NCBI GenBank assembly: GCA_044228245.1
Contig: JBGAVG010000005.1
Coordinates: 62,001-126,000, forward strand
Source of the DNA: Methylotenera_A sp044228245
GTDB lineage: Bacteria > Pseudomonadota > Gammaproteobacteria > Burkholderiales > Methylophilaceae
Length of the DNA: 64,000 nt
Direction of reading: 5' to 3'
Position numbers and translations under genes: made by a program. The number at the start of each line of letters is the position of its first letter. Within the stretch, counting starts at the first letter, position 1. Below are positions 43,165-51,937 of this stretch, piece by piece. The notes under the pieces were generated by a model. The model did no database searches, was not told the origin of the DNA, and saw nothing but the letters and a program-made list of their open reading frames with translations.

Positions 43165-43247
43165 TGTCGCTTTTGAGCGACAGCAAAAATCTATATTTTT
43201 CATAGCGTTGCAAATTTAACTGCAAAACTTGTCTCCAATCAGAGACG
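43165..43247. promoter_or_regulatory. Two GlrR-type upstream activator sites
   Basis: TGTC-N10-GACA at 43165-43182 is an exact match to the site reported for enterobacterial GlrR, and TGTC-N10-GACG at 43230-43247 has one mismatch. They are 65 bp apart and roughly 90-175 bp before the predicted start of the EF-hand transcript. The first can also form a small hairpin after glrR. Confidence 0.7.
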
Positions 43248-43311
43248 ATCTATTTGTATCAACAATCCTGCATTACATCCTAACTTATTGTTTTTAATAA
43301 ACTAATTAATG

Positions 43312-43327
43312 TGGCACAGCAATTGCT
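43312..43327 (+). promoter_or_regulatory. Sigma-54 promoter of the EF-hand gene
   Basis: TGGCACAGCAATTGCT fits the consensus TGGCAC-N5-TTGCA at all but the last base, 60 bp ahead of the EF-hand ATG. Confidence 0.85.
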
Positions 43328-43386
43328 GTATATCCATTACTGTATATCATATGCAGTAACCTTTTTAATTGTTTAGGAGTATATTC

Positions 43387-43743
43387 ATGTTGAAATTACA
43401 TATTTCAAATCCCACTTATAAAACAGTTGCAATTACCTCGCTGGCAAGCTTATTTTTCTGTGGCATTACAGTTCAATCTGCAATGGCAGAGACAAAAGCC
43501 CCGGCTAAAGATGTGGTTGCCGAAGCACCTACTGATGCCGACTTTAAGAAACTTGACGCAAACGGCGATAAGAAAATTTCACTTAAAGAAGCTGTTAAAG
43601 ATAAAGCCCTGGCGACAAGCTTTGATGCAACTGACATTAACAAGGACGGCAATATTACACCGGATGAATACTCAAGTTATAAGGCAAGTATGCAGATGAA
43701 AAGCATGGACAGCGCAGCACCACCTGCGGCGCCTGTGAATTAG
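43387..43743 (+). CDS. Secreted EF-hand protein
   Basis: 118 residues: a signal peptide to about residue 34 (ending SAMA), then two EF-hand loops, D57-A-N-G-D-K-K-I-S-L-K-E68 and D83-I-N-K-D-G-N-I-T-P-D-E94. Both have the full set of calcium-coordinating positions. It ends in a Pro/Ala tail. The ATG at 43387 has an AGGAG six bases before it. It is probably a periplasmic calcium-binding protein. Its promoter region (sigma-54 box and two GlrR-type sites) ties it to the two-component system just upstream. Confidence 0.88.
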   Translation: MLKLHISNPTYKTVAITSLASLFFCGITVQSAMAETKAPAKDVVAEAPTDADFKKLDANGDKKISLKEAVKDKALATSFDATDINKDGNITPDEYSSYKASMQMKSMDSAAPPAAPVN

Positions 43744-43761
43744 ATTCATTTACAGTTATAC

Positions 43762-43823
43762 CCTGCAATACCCCCTTAGAATTGCAGGCATGGCCGCGCT
43801 GTTAATGCAGTGTGGCCTTTTTT
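43762..43823 (+). terminator. Double hairpin after the EF-hand gene
   Basis: A first perfect stem CCTGCAAT / ATTGCAGG (43762-43788) is followed by GGCCGCGCTG / CAGTGTGGCC (43792-43817, two G-U pairs) and a T-tract. Confidence 0.8.
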
Positions 43824-43856
43824 ATTAATTCTCTAATAGAATTGGGCAATGCCTGA

Positions 43857-44651
43857 CTATACTGCGACAAGCCCTTTAATGGCGGGGTGCGGGTCGTAGT
43901 TCTCCAACGTAAAGTCTTCAAACCTAAAGCTGAAAATATCTTTAACTTCCGGGTTGATTTTCATTTGCGGCAAGGGGCGAGGCTCTCGTGTAAGCTGTTC
44001 CTGTACTTGTTCCATATGGTTTGTGTAGATATGCGCATCGCCTAAAGTATGCACAAAATCACCCAGCTTCAAATCACACACTTGCGCTACCATCATAGTC
44101 AGCAGTGCGTAGGAGGCAATATTAAACGGCACGCCCAGGAAAATATCTGCACTACGTTGATACAGCTGACAACTCAACCGGCCATCTGCCACGTAGAACT
44201 GAAAGAAGGCATGGCATGGCGGTAATTTCATGCAGTCAATATCCGCCACATTCCACGCTGAAACAATCAGTCTGCGCGAATCCGGATTTTTCTTAATCGC
44301 ATTCACCACTTGGGTGATCTGGTCGATATGTGTGCCATCCGGCTTGGGCCAGTTGCGCCACTGGTAGCCGTACACAGGGCCCAGATTGCCATTTTCATCT
44401 GCCCATTCATCCCAAATGCGTACGCCGTTTTCTTTCAGATAGGCAATATTGGTGCTGCCTTGTAAAAACCATAGTAACTCATGAATGATGGACTTGAGAT
44501 GCACTTTTTTGGTGGTCAGTAATGGAAACCCCTCGTTCAGATCAAAACGCATCTGATAACCAAACACGGAGAGTGTACCAGTGCCTGTACGGTCTTCTTT
44601 CTTGTTGCCATACGCCAGTACATGGCGCATCAAATCGCAATATTGTTTCAT
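43857..44651 (-). CDS. thyA: Thymidylate synthase
   Basis: 264 residues, identical in length to E. coli ThyA. KEDRTGTGTLSVFGYQMRFDL, the catalytic cysteine in LPPCHAFFQFYV, and the QRSADIFLGVPFNIASYALL motif are clear. It makes dTMP with methylene-THF, and FolA regenerates the folate. It follows thrC by 30 bp. Confidence 0.98.
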   Translation of the reverse strand: MKQYCDLMRHVLAYGNKKEDRTGTGTLSVFGYQMRFDLNEGFPLLTTKKVHLKSIIHELLWFLQGSTNIAYLKENGVRIWDEWADENGNLGPVYGYQWRNWPKPDGTHIDQITQVVNAIKKNPDSRRLIVSAWNVADIDCMKLPPCHAFFQFYVADGRLSCQLYQRSADIFLGVPFNIASYALLTMMVAQVCDLKLGDFVHTLGDAHIYTNHMEQVQEQLTREPRPLPQMKINPEVKDIFSFRFEDFTLENYDPHPAIKGLVAV

Positions 44652-44681
44652 AAGAAATCCTGCTTCATATCATGGCCTGTT

Positions 44682-46103
44682 TCAAGTGTGCTTCACTATA
44701 AAATCTTTAATCGCTGAGACATCCGCATCCATCACAGTGAATTTCTGCGGCAAATCTTCTATGCCATTCAGGCTGGCTGGGCGCTCTGGCACTGCGCCTA
44801 GCGCTTCAACCAGTGCATCTTCAAACTTGGCTGGCAGCGCGGTTTCCAGCACCACCATTGGCGCGGCCTTATCAAAATATTCCAGTGCTACTTTGAGGCC
44901 ATCCGCTGTATGCGTATCGATCACAACACCATACTTGCTGTTAGCCTCACGTATGGTTTGCATGCGACAAACATGATTGCTGCTGCCTGACACAAAACCA
45001 AACTCACGCACTTTCGGCATCAATTCCTTAATATCAAAAGCGCCGCCTTTATCCACGCTCGCCCACAATTCGCGCACCTTTGCCGCATCTCTGCCGACCA
45101 GATCAAACACAAACCGCTCGAAATTTGAAGCCTTGGAAATATCCATCGAAGGGCTACTCGTATGGTAGGTATTGGCTGAACCGCGCGGGCGATACACCCC
45201 GGTTTTGAAGAACTCATCCAGCACATCATTCTCATTGGTCGCCACGATCAGTTTATCAATCGGCAAACCCATCATGCGCGCGATGTGGCCAGCACACACA
45301 TTGCCAAAATTGCCGGAAGGCACGGTAAAACTCACCTTTTGCTGGTTATTTTGGGTGACTGCAAAATAGCCTTTAAAGTAATACACCACCTGCGCGACGA
45401 TACGACCCCAGTTGATGGAATTGACGGCGCCAATTTTATATTTGGCCTTAAATGCAGCATCGTTGGAAACAGCCTTCACCATGTCCTGACAATCATCAAA
45501 CACGCCGTTTACCGCGATATTGAAGATATTGTCATCCTGCAGGCTGAACATCTGCGCGGTTTGAAAACGGCTCATTTTTTTATGTGGCGACAGCATAAAT
45601 ACGCGCACGCCTTTTTTGCCACGCATGGCGTGTTCCGCCGCAGAGCCAGTATCGCCCGAAGTCGCACCTAGAATATTGGTGGTTTCACCCTTTTTCGCCA
45701 GCACGTACTCAAACAAATTGCCGAGCAACTGCATGGCCATGTCTTTAAACGCGAGTGTTGGGCCATTGGAAAGCGAAAGCAGGTACAAATTATCTTCCAG
45801 CTTAAGTATCGGCGTAATATCTTCTGCGTTTTGTCCTTTACGGGCAAAGCGGTACACATCGGCACGGTAAGTTTTATCGATAATTGCTTTGAGATCAGCA
45901 GCAGGAATGTCGTCTATCAGCCTGCTCAGTATGGCAAACGCCAAATCGCGGTAGTTCATGCCGCGCATGGCGGTTAAGTCAGCATCGCTGAATTGCGGAT
46001 AAGTTTCTGGCAGATATAAGCCACCATCGGGCGCGAGGCCGCCTAGTAAAATTTCACTGAAACCAAGTGCGGGCGATTGCCCGCGGGTAGAAATATATTT
46101 CAT
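44682..46103 (-). CDS. thrC: Threonine synthase
   Basis: 473 residues, the long-form (fungal/proteobacterial) threonine synthase. The N-terminal YISTRGQSPALGFSEILLGG, the PLP lysine in GPTLAFKDMAMQLLG and the phosphate-binding ATSGDTGSAAEHAM are present. It sits downstream of hom, giving the last two committed steps to threonine in order. Confidence 0.96.
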   Translation of the reverse strand: MKYISTRGQSPALGFSEILLGGLAPDGGLYLPETYPQFSDADLTAMRGMNYRDLAFAILSRLIDDIPAADLKAIIDKTYRADVYRFARKGQNAEDITPILKLEDNLYLLSLSNGPTLAFKDMAMQLLGNLFEYVLAKKGETTNILGATSGDTGSAAEHAMRGKKGVRVFMLSPHKKMSRFQTAQMFSLQDDNIFNIAVNGVFDDCQDMVKAVSNDAAFKAKYKIGAVNSINWGRIVAQVVYYFKGYFAVTQNNQQKVSFTVPSGNFGNVCAGHIARMMGLPIDKLIVATNENDVLDEFFKTGVYRPRGSANTYHTSSPSMDISKASNFERFVFDLVGRDAAKVRELWASVDKGGAFDIKELMPKVREFGFVSGSSNHVCRMQTIREANSKYGVVIDTHTADGLKVALEYFDKAAPMVVLETALPAKFEDALVEALGAVPERPASLNGIEDLPQKFTVMDADVSAIKDFIVKHT

Positions 46104-46140
46104 GCAATATTAACTTTATAATTAACGGCCAAGTTTTTGA

Positions 46141-47454
46141 TTAACGGCTAAGCTCTTCCATGCGCAGTTTGGTGACTTTACCCACGATTGCAGGCAGCGC
46201 CTCGATCTCGGCAATGCCGGCATCCATATTTTTTTCAACGGTCACATGCGTCAAAATCACAATGTCGGCTTCGGTTTCGTTGTCATCCGGCTCTCTTTGC
46301 AGCATCGCATCGATCGAAATGTTGCGGTCAGCCAGAATCTTGGTTACGCCCGCCAATACGCCGGGTTTGTCGCTGGCACGCAGCCGTAAATAATAGGCAC
46401 TGCTGATTTCGCTAATGGGCAAAATCGGTAAATCGGCCACGCTATTGGGCTGAAAAGCCAGGTATGGCACGCGCTGCTCGACTGTAGCATTACTTAAACG
46501 TGCCACATCCATTAAGTCTGCCACCACTGCACTGGCGGTTGGCTCTGCGCCAGCACCAGCGCCGTAATATAACGTTGGCCCAACCGCATCACCCTTTACT
46601 ACCACGGCATTCATCGCGCCGTTCACGTTTGCAATGAGACGTTTTTCAGAAATCAGCGTTGGATGTACGCGTAACTCAACACCGGCATCAGTACGCTTGG
46701 CGATGCCAAGCAGTTTCACGCGATAGCCAAGCTCTTCGGCATATTTGATATCCGTTTGCTCTAACTTGGTGATGCCTTCGGTGTATGCCTGCTCAAATTT
46801 CATCGGCATGCCAAATGCAATGGCTGACATGATGGTGAGTTTGTGTGCAGCATCTATGCCTTCCACGTCAAAGGTCGGGTCAGCCTCGGCATAGCCCAGA
46901 CGTTGCGCCTCGCCCAATACATCTTTAAAAGCTAGGCCTTTTTCGCGCATTTCAGTCAGGATAAAATTGGTCGTCCCGTTGATGATGCCTGCTACCCACT
47001 CGATTTTATTGGCGCCCAGGCCTTCACGCAGCGCCTTGATGATAGGAATGCCGCCTGCCACGGCCGCCTCAAACGCCACAATAACGCCTGCCTTTTGTGC
47101 AGCTGCAAAAATCTCGTTGCCATGCAAAGCAAGCAGCGCCTTGTTTGCCGTAACTACATGCTTGCCATTGGCGATGGCTTTTAGCACTAATTCTTTGCTT
47201 ATTGTGTAGCCGCCAATTAGCTCAACCACCACATCGACCTTTGGATTGTTCACTACCGCAAATGCGTCATTAGTGACATCTACTCTACCACCCGTTACGT
47301 TCTTGGCGTGGTCAACATTTCGATCTGCCACTTGCACCACATTAATCGCCACACCCGTACGGCGCGTGATTTCATCAGCATTCCGCGTTAAAACCGTGTA
47401 AGTGCCGCCGCCAACTGTGCCGATCCCCAACAAGCCTACATTAAGTTGCTTCAA
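46141..47454 (-). CDS. hom: Homoserine dehydrogenase
   Basis: 437 residues. NAD(P)-binding GLLGIGTVGGGTYTVL, catalytic region GIINGTTNFILTEM and EADPTFDVEGIDAAHK, and a C-terminal ACT domain (LRASDKPGVLAGVTKIL) that allows feedback inhibition by threonine. No aspartokinase is fused. Its ATG overlaps the alaA stop by 4 bp. Confidence 0.97.
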   Translation of the reverse strand: MKQLNVGLLGIGTVGGGTYTVLTRNADEITRRTGVAINVVQVADRNVDHAKNVTGGRVDVTNDAFAVVNNPKVDVVVELIGGYTISKELVLKAIANGKHVVTANKALLALHGNEIFAAAQKAGVIVAFEAAVAGGIPIIKALREGLGANKIEWVAGIINGTTNFILTEMREKGLAFKDVLGEAQRLGYAEADPTFDVEGIDAAHKLTIMSAIAFGMPMKFEQAYTEGITKLEQTDIKYAEELGYRVKLLGIAKRTDAGVELRVHPTLISEKRLIANVNGAMNAVVVKGDAVGPTLYYGAGAGAEPTASAVVADLMDVARLSNATVEQRVPYLAFQPNSVADLPILPISEISSAYYLRLRASDKPGVLAGVTKILADRNISIDAMLQREPDDNETEADIVILTHVTVEKNMDAGIAEIEALPAIVGKVTKLRMEELSR

Positions 47455-48716
47455 ACTTTTGCTCCATCTAATTTTGAATCATGCTTTTTTCTGTAATTTT
47501 CTAAAAATCTGGCGATGCGTTTCATCGCTTCGGTCAGGTCGTCTACATTAGGCAGAAATACGATACGGAAATGATCCGGCGCTTTCCAGTTAAATCCCGT
47601 GCCTTGTACCAGCAACACTTTTTCTTCCAATAACAAATCCAAAATAAACTGCTGATCATCCTTGATCGGATAGATTTCAGGATCAAGCTTCGGGAACAGG
47701 TACATCGCCGCTTTCGGCTTAACGCATGTTACGCCTGGAATCGCGGTCAGCAGCTCATAGGCCAAATCACGTTGTTTGCAGAGCCTGCCGGTAGGTGCGA
47801 CCAAATCCTCAATACTCTGATAGCCGCCCAGCGCGGTTTGTATCGCCAACTGTCCTGGCACATTAGCGCACAGGCGCATGCTGGCCAGCATATTCAAGCC
47901 TTCAATATAGTCTGTAGCGTGGTTTTTTTCGCCTGAAATCACCATCCAGCCCGCTCTGTAGCCGCAGGTTCGGTAGTTTTTAGATAAGCCGTTAAATGTC
48001 ACGAACAACACATCATCCGCCAGCGAAGCGATGGAAGTATGCGTGTTACCGTCATACAGCACTTTGTCATAAATTTCATCGGCAAAAATCACCAGGTTGT
48101 GATGCCGGGCGATCTCGATAATGCCTTCCAGAATCTCACGCGGATAAAGCGCGCCGGTTGGATTATTTGGGTTAATCACCACAATGCCGCGTGTGTTGGC
48201 GGTGATTTTAGCTTCCATATCTTTTAAATCAGGCAGCCAGCCAGCTTCTTCATCACACAGATAGTGGCGCGCCGTGCCGCCTGCGAGCGTGACTGCGGCT
48301 GTCCATAAGGGGTAGTCTGGCATCGGCACCAGCACCTGGTCGCCATTGTTTACCAGTGCCTGCATCGCCATCACAATCAGCTCGGAAACACCGTTGCCAA
48401 TGATAATGTCATCCACGGTTACGCCAGCAATATGCTTGCTTTGCGTATAATGCATGATAGCTTTACGCGGCGCGAACAGGCCTTTGCTGTCTGTGTAGCC
48501 AGAAGCTTGATCCATATTGCGAATCACGTCCTGCAATATCTCTTCCGGCGCTTCGAATCCGAATGCTGCCGGGTTGCCGATATTCAGTTTGATGATGCGC
48601 TGGCCTTCCTCCTCCATCTGGCGGGCGCGCTGCAATACCGGGCCACGAATATCGTAGCAAACGTTAGCAAGTTTGTTAGATTTAGCCAGTTTTTCCAGCT
48701 TATTAGGTGATGACAT
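47451..48716 (-). CDS. alaA: Alanine aminotransferase, AlaA type
   Basis: 421 residues, fold-type I PLP aminotransferase. It opens VCYDIRGPVLQRARQMEEEG, with LNIGNPAAFGFEAPEEIL and a PLP-lysine region GLSKNYRTCGYRAGW near residue 250, as in E. coli AlaA, which makes alanine from pyruvate and glutamate. The start is the ATG at 48716; a TTG at 48746 would add ten residues unlike the family. Head of an alaA-hom-thrC-thyA run. Confidence 0.93.
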   Translation of the reverse strand: MSSPNKLEKLAKSNKLANVCYDIRGPVLQRARQMEEEGQRIIKLNIGNPAAFGFEAPEEILQDVIRNMDQASGYTDSKGLFAPRKAIMHYTQSKHIAGVTVDDIIIGNGVSELIVMAMQALVNNGDQVLVPMPDYPLWTAAVTLAGGTARHYLCDEEAGWLPDLKDMEAKITANTRGIVVINPNNPTGALYPREILEGIIEIARHHNLVIFADEIYDKVLYDGNTHTSIASLADDVLFVTFNGLSKNYRTCGYRAGWMVISGEKNHATDYIEGLNMLASMRLCANVPGQLAIQTALGGYQSIEDLVAPTGRLCKQRDLAYELLTAIPGVTCVKPKAAMYLFPKLDPEIYPIKDDQQFILDLLLEEKVLLVQGTGFNWKAPDHFRIVFLPNVDDLTEAMKRIARFLENYRKKHDSKLDGAKV

Positions 48717-48827
48717 AAAGCAGAGGTTTTCGCGTGAAAAGCACAATTTATAAAGGCATTAGTGTACATTAGAATAAGGCTTTCGTTCAATGAAAGTCAT
48801 GCCCAAAACACAGGATAGGATAATGCG

Positions 48828-49202
48828 ATGAAGCTACATTTAACCACCGCAGAAAATAACCATTTGATTACCGGTTATGGCGACAATTATGTGGAAATTA
48901 ATCAGCAACGCTATGCACAGAATTTAATCGTGATGCCGCAAACACTCATTCTGGATTGGCAAGCAAGCATATTTTCAGATTTAACTGAAGCGCATTTTGC
49001 GCAAGTTGGCGATTTAAAACCGGAGGTTGTATTGCTGGGCACAGGTAAAAGACATCAGTTTTTACACCCAAAAGTATATCAAAGCCTTACTGCTCAAGGC
49101 ATTCCGCTGGAATGCATGACCACAGCCGCCGCATGCAGAACCTATAATTTTTTGATGAGCGAAGGCCGCAATGTAGCAGCAGCGCTTATCTTGCAGGGCT
49201 AA
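48828..49202 (+). CDS. Mth938-like domain protein (DUF498)
   Basis: 124 residues with the VLLGTGKRHQFLHPK motif and a final EGRNVAAALIL segment, as in the Mth938/Xcc1710 family, the bacterial relatives of the mitochondrial complex I assembly factor NDUFAF3. Bacterial function is not known. It is divergent from alaA; its last 17 bases overlap the end of the opposite lipoprotein gene. Confidence 0.85.
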   Translation: MKLHLTTAENNHLITGYGDNYVEINQQRYAQNLIVMPQTLILDWQASIFSDLTEAHFAQVGDLKPEVVLLGTGKRHQFLHPKVYQSLTAQGIPLECMTTAAACRTYNFLMSEGRNVAAALILQG

Positions 49203-49728
49203 GCGTCAGTTGTAAGCCATTATCCGTCACCACCATATCTTTCGGGCTATAGGTAGTGCCGCCAAACTCCAAATCTTCCGGTTTCACGGTATAAAGCGTT
49301 AAGCCATTCAACATCTCGCCACCCACGGTTTTAGCCAGCGCGTTAAACAGATCGTTAAATTTGCCATTTGCGCCATCAAAGTTAATATTTTCAATTTTGG
49401 GTTCATCCAGCACCACGGCACTGGTAGCAGGATCAAAGCGCAGTTTGCCGGAAATACCCAGCTTCCCAGTCAAATATTTATCAGACAATTCGCTGGAAAG
49501 TTTGGTGTCCATAGTGGTGATCATGCGGCCAGTGGTTTTATCAAAAGTGACTACCGAATTAGATAAGTTCACATCAAACACTTTAAGCAGGGAAATGGGT
49601 AACGCTAATTTCTCATTGAGTTTTTGGGCAATCTGGTCACCGGTGACATTGACCGTGCGATCACCCATCATCGTGGCACAGCCAGAAAGTGTTAATAAAA
49701 TCAATAGGATAAATAGCTTGAGTTTCAT
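49186..49728 (-). CDS. DUF1439/YceB-type lipoprotein
   Basis: 180 residues from the ATG at 49728 (MKLKLFILLILLTLSGC, lipobox LSGC), with AAAGG about ten bases upstream. An earlier in-frame start at 49755 would place nine residues ahead of the signal and is less likely. The mature part, beginning with GDQIAQKLNEKLALPISLL, matches the tubular lipid-binding fold of YceB/DUF1439. Its function is not established. Tail-to-tail overlap of 17 bp with the Mth938-like gene. Confidence 0.82.
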   Translation of the reverse strand: MKLKLFILLILLTLSGCATMMGDRTVNVTGDQIAQKLNEKLALPISLLKVFDVNLSNSVVTFDKTTGRMITTMDTKLSSELSDKYLTGKLGISGKLRFDPATSAVVLDEPKIENINFDGANGKFNDLFNALAKTVGGEMLNGLTLYTVKPEDLEFGGTTYSPKDMVVTDNGLQLTLSPAR

Positions 49729-49770
49729 TTTTACAAACCTTTCCCTAACGAACACTTAAACCTTCACACA

Positions 49771-49858
49771 CCGTCATTCTGAGCCTAAGATTTATTTAGG
49801 CGAAGAATCCATGCTTTGGATGTTAAAACTGGATTCTTCGCTACGCTCAGAATGGCAA
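49771..49858. repeat. Long-hairpin dispersed repeat
   Basis: GTCATTCTGAGC (49773-49784) and GCTCAGAATGGC (49845-49856) are inverted with one mismatch. Within them GCGAAGAATCC (49800-49810) and GGATTCTTCGC (49831-49841) are perfect inverses. This GTCATTCTGAGC...GAAGAATCC pattern is common between genes of many bacteria. Here it lies between fabB and the DUF1439 gene and could end the fabAB message. Confidence 0.75.
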
Positions 49859-49878
49859 CATTGAAAGCTTAACGCGCC

Positions 49879-51105
49879 TTACAGGTTTTTGGTTGATAGC
49901 GTCAGCGTGGCATTGGTGCCGCCGAAGCCGAAACTGTTCGATAATGCAGTTTGAATCTTTACGTTATCAATACGCTTGGTGGCAATCGGCAGGCCCTCTG
50001 CAGCCGGGTCAAGATTCTCAATATTGGCAGAAGCCGCGATGAAATTATTTTCCATCATAATCAGGGTATAAATCGCCTCATTCACCCCTGCTGCACCTAG
50101 CGCATGACCTGAAAGGGATTTGGTCGAGGCGATTGCAGGTAATTTGCCGTAAGCACCCCCCGCAAACACGTTGCGAATCGCTTCCAGCTCTTTGGTGTCA
50201 CCCACCGGCGTCGACGTCCCGTGCGTGTTGATGTAATCCACATGGTTAACACCTTCCAGCGCCAACTTCATGCAGCGCTCTGCGCCTTCGCCGCTTGGCG
50301 CGACCATGTCGTAGCCATCAGAAGTTGCACCGTAACCGACCACCTCGGCATAAATTTTTGCGCCGCGTTTTTTGGCGTGTTCATATTCTTCCAGCACCAC
50401 AATGCCGCCGCCGCCTGAGATCACAAAGCCATCGCGGTCTGCATCGTAAGTACGGCTGGCTCTTTCCGGCGTATCGTTATACTTGCTGCTTAATGCGCCC
50501 ATAGCATCAAACAATAGAGACATGGTCCAGTGCTCTTCCTCACCCCCACCCGCAAAAATAATGTCCTGTTTGCCCATTTGAATCTGCTCAACACCATTGC
50601 CAATGCAGTGTGCGCTGGTAGAGCAGGCAGAACTGATGGAATAATTAACGCCTTTAATCTCCGCGCCCGTGGCCAAACAAGCTACAATACCGTTAGACAT
50701 GGTTTTGGTGACCATATATGGCCCCACGCGTTTGGCGCCTTTTTCACGGAACGTATCAGTCGCCTCAAGCATGCTCTCCGTCGAGGTGCCACCCGCACCA
50801 ACAATCATGCCGGTACGAATATTAGAAACCAGTTCTTTTGGCAGATTCGCATCAGCAATCGCCTCTTGCAGCGCAATCCAGCTATAGGCGTGACCTTTTG
50901 CCATAAAGCGCATCAGCTTGCGATCAATCAGTCCTTCTAAATCCAACTTGATGTTACCTGCCACATGTGAGCGAAATCCGCGATCGGCATATTCCTGCTG
51001 AAAGGTAATGCCAGAGCGGCCTTCATAGAGGCTATCCTTCACCTCTGCCTTGTTATTGCCTAGGCTGGATACAATGCCCAGGCCAGTGACTACGACACGA
51101 CGCAT
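49879..51105 (-). CDS. fabB: Beta-ketoacyl-ACP synthase I
   Basis: 408 residues. Condensing-enzyme triad: Cys in SSACSTSAHCIG, His in NTHGTSTPVGD and His in SLSGHALGAAGVN. The start MRRVVVTGLGIVSSLGNN is typical. With FabA it forms the anaerobic route to unsaturated fatty acids by elongating cis-3-decenoyl-ACP. It follows fabA by 57 bp on the same strand. Confidence 0.97.
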   Translation of the reverse strand: MRRVVVTGLGIVSSLGNNKAEVKDSLYEGRSGITFQQEYADRGFRSHVAGNIKLDLEGLIDRKLMRFMAKGHAYSWIALQEAIADANLPKELVSNIRTGMIVGAGGTSTESMLEATDTFREKGAKRVGPYMVTKTMSNGIVACLATGAEIKGVNYSISSACSTSAHCIGNGVEQIQMGKQDIIFAGGGEEEHWTMSLLFDAMGALSSKYNDTPERASRTYDADRDGFVISGGGGIVVLEEYEHAKKRGAKIYAEVVGYGATSDGYDMVAPSGEGAERCMKLALEGVNHVDYINTHGTSTPVGDTKELEAIRNVFAGGAYGKLPAIASTKSLSGHALGAAGVNEAIYTLIMMENNFIAASANIENLDPAAEGLPIATKRIDNVKIQTALSNSFGFGGTNATLTLSTKNL

Positions 51106-51162
51106 TTCGTGCTCCCTAAAATTAACGCTTTATTCTATTCAACAATTATTAAGAATTTTGTA

Positions 51163-51678
51163 TTAAAAATTGTCTGTCCTGGTAAACAAGCCTACCCGCA
51201 AATCATTGGCGACATAGATCTCGCGACCATCCAGCGTCATCGTGGCATCGGCAATCCCCATCACCAGTTTGCGCATAATAACGCGTTTTAAATCAATCGT
51301 GTAAGTGGCCATTTTTGCTGTTGGCAACACTTGGCCACTAAACTTAACCTCGCCCGCGCCCAGCGCGCGCCCACGCCCCGGACCACCCATCCAGCCCAGA
51401 TAAAACCCCACCAATTGCCACATGGCATCCAAGCCCAAACAGCCTGGCATCACCGGGTCACCAGTAAAGTGGCACTCAAAAAACCATAAGTCCGGCTTGA
51501 TATCCAGCTCAGCAACAATCTGGCCTTGTCCATATTTGCCGCCGTCTTCAGTAATTTTCACGATGCGGTCAAACATCAGCATCGGCGGCAATGGCAGTTG
51601 TGCATTACCTTCACCGAACATCTCCCCCCTACCGCACGCCAGCAACTCTTCTCTTGTGTAACTATTTTGTTTTTTCAT
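51163..51678 (-). CDS. fabA: 3-hydroxydecanoyl-ACP dehydratase/isomerase
   Basis: 171 residues, same as E. coli FabA. The active-site histidine lies in FECHFTGDPVMPGCLGLDAMWQ, and the dimer is of hot-dog fold. It dehydrates and isomerises the C10 intermediate to start unsaturated fatty acids. First gene of fabAB. A palindrome at 51773-51790 lies about 95 bp upstream and may regulate it. Confidence 0.97.
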   Translation of the reverse strand: MKKQNSYTREELLACGRGEMFGEGNAQLPLPPMLMFDRIVKITEDGGKYGQGQIVAELDIKPDLWFFECHFTGDPVMPGCLGLDAMWQLVGFYLGWMGGPGRGRALGAGEVKFSGQVLPTAKMATYTIDLKRVIMRKLVMGIADATMTLDGREIYVANDLRVGLFTRTDNF

Positions 51679-51772
51679 TAGATTTATACTTTTCTAGTTT
51701 GGGATTTATGCTATTTTCGCTGGAAATTGAATTTAGCGAAAGTACTATCTTATAAAAACTAAAACATTAAAA

Positions 51773-51790
51773 GTATACAGGGCTGTATAC
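51773..51790. promoter_or_regulatory. Palindrome upstream of fabA, candidate operator
   Basis: GTATACAG-gg-CTGTATAC has perfect 8-bp arms. On the minus strand it overlaps the place of a -35 element for a possible TATAAG -10 (51754-51749) ahead of fabA. The rest of the 259-bp gap to mxaR is AT-rich with nothing else clear. Confidence 0.45.
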
Positions 51791-51937
51791 AGCATCAATA
51801 TTTTGGTTTATATTAATGTCTACAGAGTTGCAAAAATAAATAAAAAATAGACCCATACACAATAAAAAAACATTTACACTAATTTTTCTCTTTCATTCTG
51901 CTGCAAATTTTAACAATATATTCACAGGAACAATTCA

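Noticed and set aside
43165..43182. Hairpin GTCGCT / AGCGAC right after glrR taken at first as a terminator
   Set aside because: The stem is short with no real U-tract, while the TGTC-N10-GACA pattern and its second copy explain it better as an activator site.
49771..49858. CRISPR-like or riboswitch reading of the inverted repeats before fabB
   Set aside because: There is only one unit, it is inverted rather than direct, and it matches a common intergenic hairpin repeat.
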